This document shows, in pieces, positions 63,361-64,000 of a stretch of 64,000 nucleotides of DNA; the stretch's first letter is position 1; every line of letters begins with the position of its first letter. Origin of the DNA: Streptosporangium sp. NBC_01755 (GTDB lineage Bacteria; Actinomycetota; Actinomycetes; Streptosporangiales; Streptosporangiaceae). The notes under the pieces were generated by a model. It saw only the letters and a program-made list of their open reading frames with translations, did no database searches and was not told the DNA's origin. The position numbers and the translations under genes are program-made. Where the stretch lies: contig NZ_CP109131.1 in assembly GCF_035917995.1 (NCBI RefSeq), forward strand, positions 1,550,001 through 1,614,000, read 5' to 3'.

Positions 63361-63390
63361 GAACGGCCGGTCCCTCGGGACCGGCCGTTC
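63361..63390 (+). terminator. Terminator after tRNA-His
   Basis: Fourteen-base perfect arms (63361-63374, 63377-63390) with a two-base loop, three bases after the CCA. Confidence 0.75.
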
Positions 63391-63509
63391 CGTATTTCCA
63401 ATCCCTTTACCCACCAAAAGTGGATATTGCGGGTTATGCTCGCAGCTATCGCTACGCCGTAGGATCGGGGGTTTCGGCGACCTGACCGTGTTGCAACCAC
63501 GGAGGCCGA

Positions 63510-63764
63510 ATGAGAGTCGACGATGCCACGTTCGACGCGGAACCCACAGTCGTGACGGGCTTGAGCAGGCGCGAGACCGAGGTCATGGAACTGATCGCGA
63601 CGGGTCGCTCCAACGGGCAGATCGCCCGGCACCTGTTTCTGAGCGAGAAGACCGTGAAGAATCACGTGAACCGGATATACGCCAAGCTCGGCGTCGACTC
63701 GCGGGTCACCGCGATCGATCTGTGGCTGGAACGGGCCGCGCGCGAGGATCCTCAGCACTGCTGA
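63510..63764 (+). CDS. Small LuxR-type HTH protein
   Basis: Eighty-four residues: a short N-terminus and then a complete LuxR-type HTH ([38 protein letters not shown]) without a receiver or sensor. Such single-domain regulators occur in actinomycete development. Its 3' end overlaps the convergent aminotransferase frame by 59 bases. Confidence 0.85.
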   Translation: MRVDDATFDAEPTVVTGLSRRETEVMELIATGRSNGQIARHLFLSEKTVKNHVNRIYAKLGVDSRVTAIDLWLERAAREDPQHC

Positions 63765-64000
63765 ACGGCGGCACGACATCTCCGGACCGCTTCGGAGGCG
63801 TCAGGCCGTGCCGGGCGGTACGCCTCGGCGGGCGGGAGGCCTCCAGGGCACGGGCGATGGCGGAGGTGCCCTCCGCCAGCTCCTCCGAGGTGATCGAGAG
63901 CGCCGGGCGCAGCCGCACCGAGCGTTCGCCGCAGGGCAGGACCAGCACGCCCTCGTCCTTCCTGAGCCTGGCCACCGCCAGGTCGCGCTCCGCGGCGTCC
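63706..64000 (-). CDS. Class-III aminotransferase, C-terminal part (runs off window)
   Basis: About 97 residues of a PLP aminotransferase resembling lysine 6-/4-aminobutyrate-type enzymes: [20 protein letters not shown], then [16 protein letters not shown]. The gene continues past base 64000. The ~40 residues after that point are low-complexity and reach into the LuxR gene, so the functional end may be earlier or the overlap real. Confidence 0.7.
   Translation of the reverse strand, partial: DAAERDLAVARLRKDEGVLVLPCGERSVRLRPALSITSEELAEGTSAIARALEASRPPRRTARHGLTPPKRSGDVVPPFSSAEDPRARPVPATDRSR

Overview
The window is high-GC DNA with frequent GTG/TTG starts, dense short intergenic gaps, and families typical of filamentous Actinobacteria: DUF574 methyltransferase, XRE/DUF5753 regulator, SARP, STAS, PASTA-less Ser/Thr kinases and oligoribonuclease. 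I infer a chromosomal segment of a Streptosporangiaceae-type actinomycete; genus cannot be proven from the sequence alone. No rRNA, IS element, prophage or CRISPR array is visible. There is one tRNA (His).

Layout. 0.2-6.4 kb: regulators and small proteins (SAM methyltransferase + XRE regulator, PepSY protein under a perfect 24-bp palindrome, degenerate uridine-kinase-like protein, stand-alone CBM48 domain, STAS antagonist, EF-hand). 6.5-8.5 kb: GNAT, then a decayed divergent pair (headless TetR and carotenoid oxygenase pseudogene). 8.6-13.5 kb: tex, WGR/beta-propeller, DUF998. 13.8-15.0 kb: orphan histidine kinase with a possible nine-codon leader. 15.1-18.2 kb: a 4-hydroxybenzoate/protocatechuate operon (iclR-pobA-pcaH-pcaG, minus strand) that converts 4-hydroxybenzoate to ring-opened 3-carboxymuconate; the later beta-ketoadipate genes are not here. 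18.2-27 kb: assorted genes including an APH-like kinase/XRE pair, a GT2 glycosyltransferase, HD phosphohydrolase, two lipoproteins and an APC permease.

27.3-30.5 kb holds a divergent GT4 / PIG-L deacetylase / LPG-synthase-TM-like group that may act on a membrane glycolipid. 30.5-39 kb has a giant SARP-AAA regulator, DedA, a secreted D,D-carboxypeptidase, a TrmH methyltransferase and membrane proteins. 39.2-43 kb pairs a solute-binding/VWA surface protein with an ECF sigma factor fused to a ZAS-like motif, a membrane segment and an extracellular domain. 43.1-55.9 kb is the most striking block: two CelD-like GNAT paralogues bracket two GT2 enzymes, a CE4 deacetylase, a ~969-residue membrane protein, a DUF418 protein and a membrane-anchored GH39-like hydrolase. 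It looks like an undescribed surface-glycan pathway.

56-58.1 kb: MocR regulator divergent from a PNPOx-like flavoprotein around a perfect operator-like dyad. 58.3-62.6 kb: Ser/Thr kinase, pseudokinase and DUF2510 membrane proteins in a row. 62.6-64 kb: orn, tRNA-His, a LuxR-type HTH protein and the 3' end of a class-III aminotransferase.

Two genome-style features recur: short tandem repeats placed just past gene stop codons, often duplicating the stop itself, and probable leaderless promoters (TAnnnT six or seven bases before ATG).
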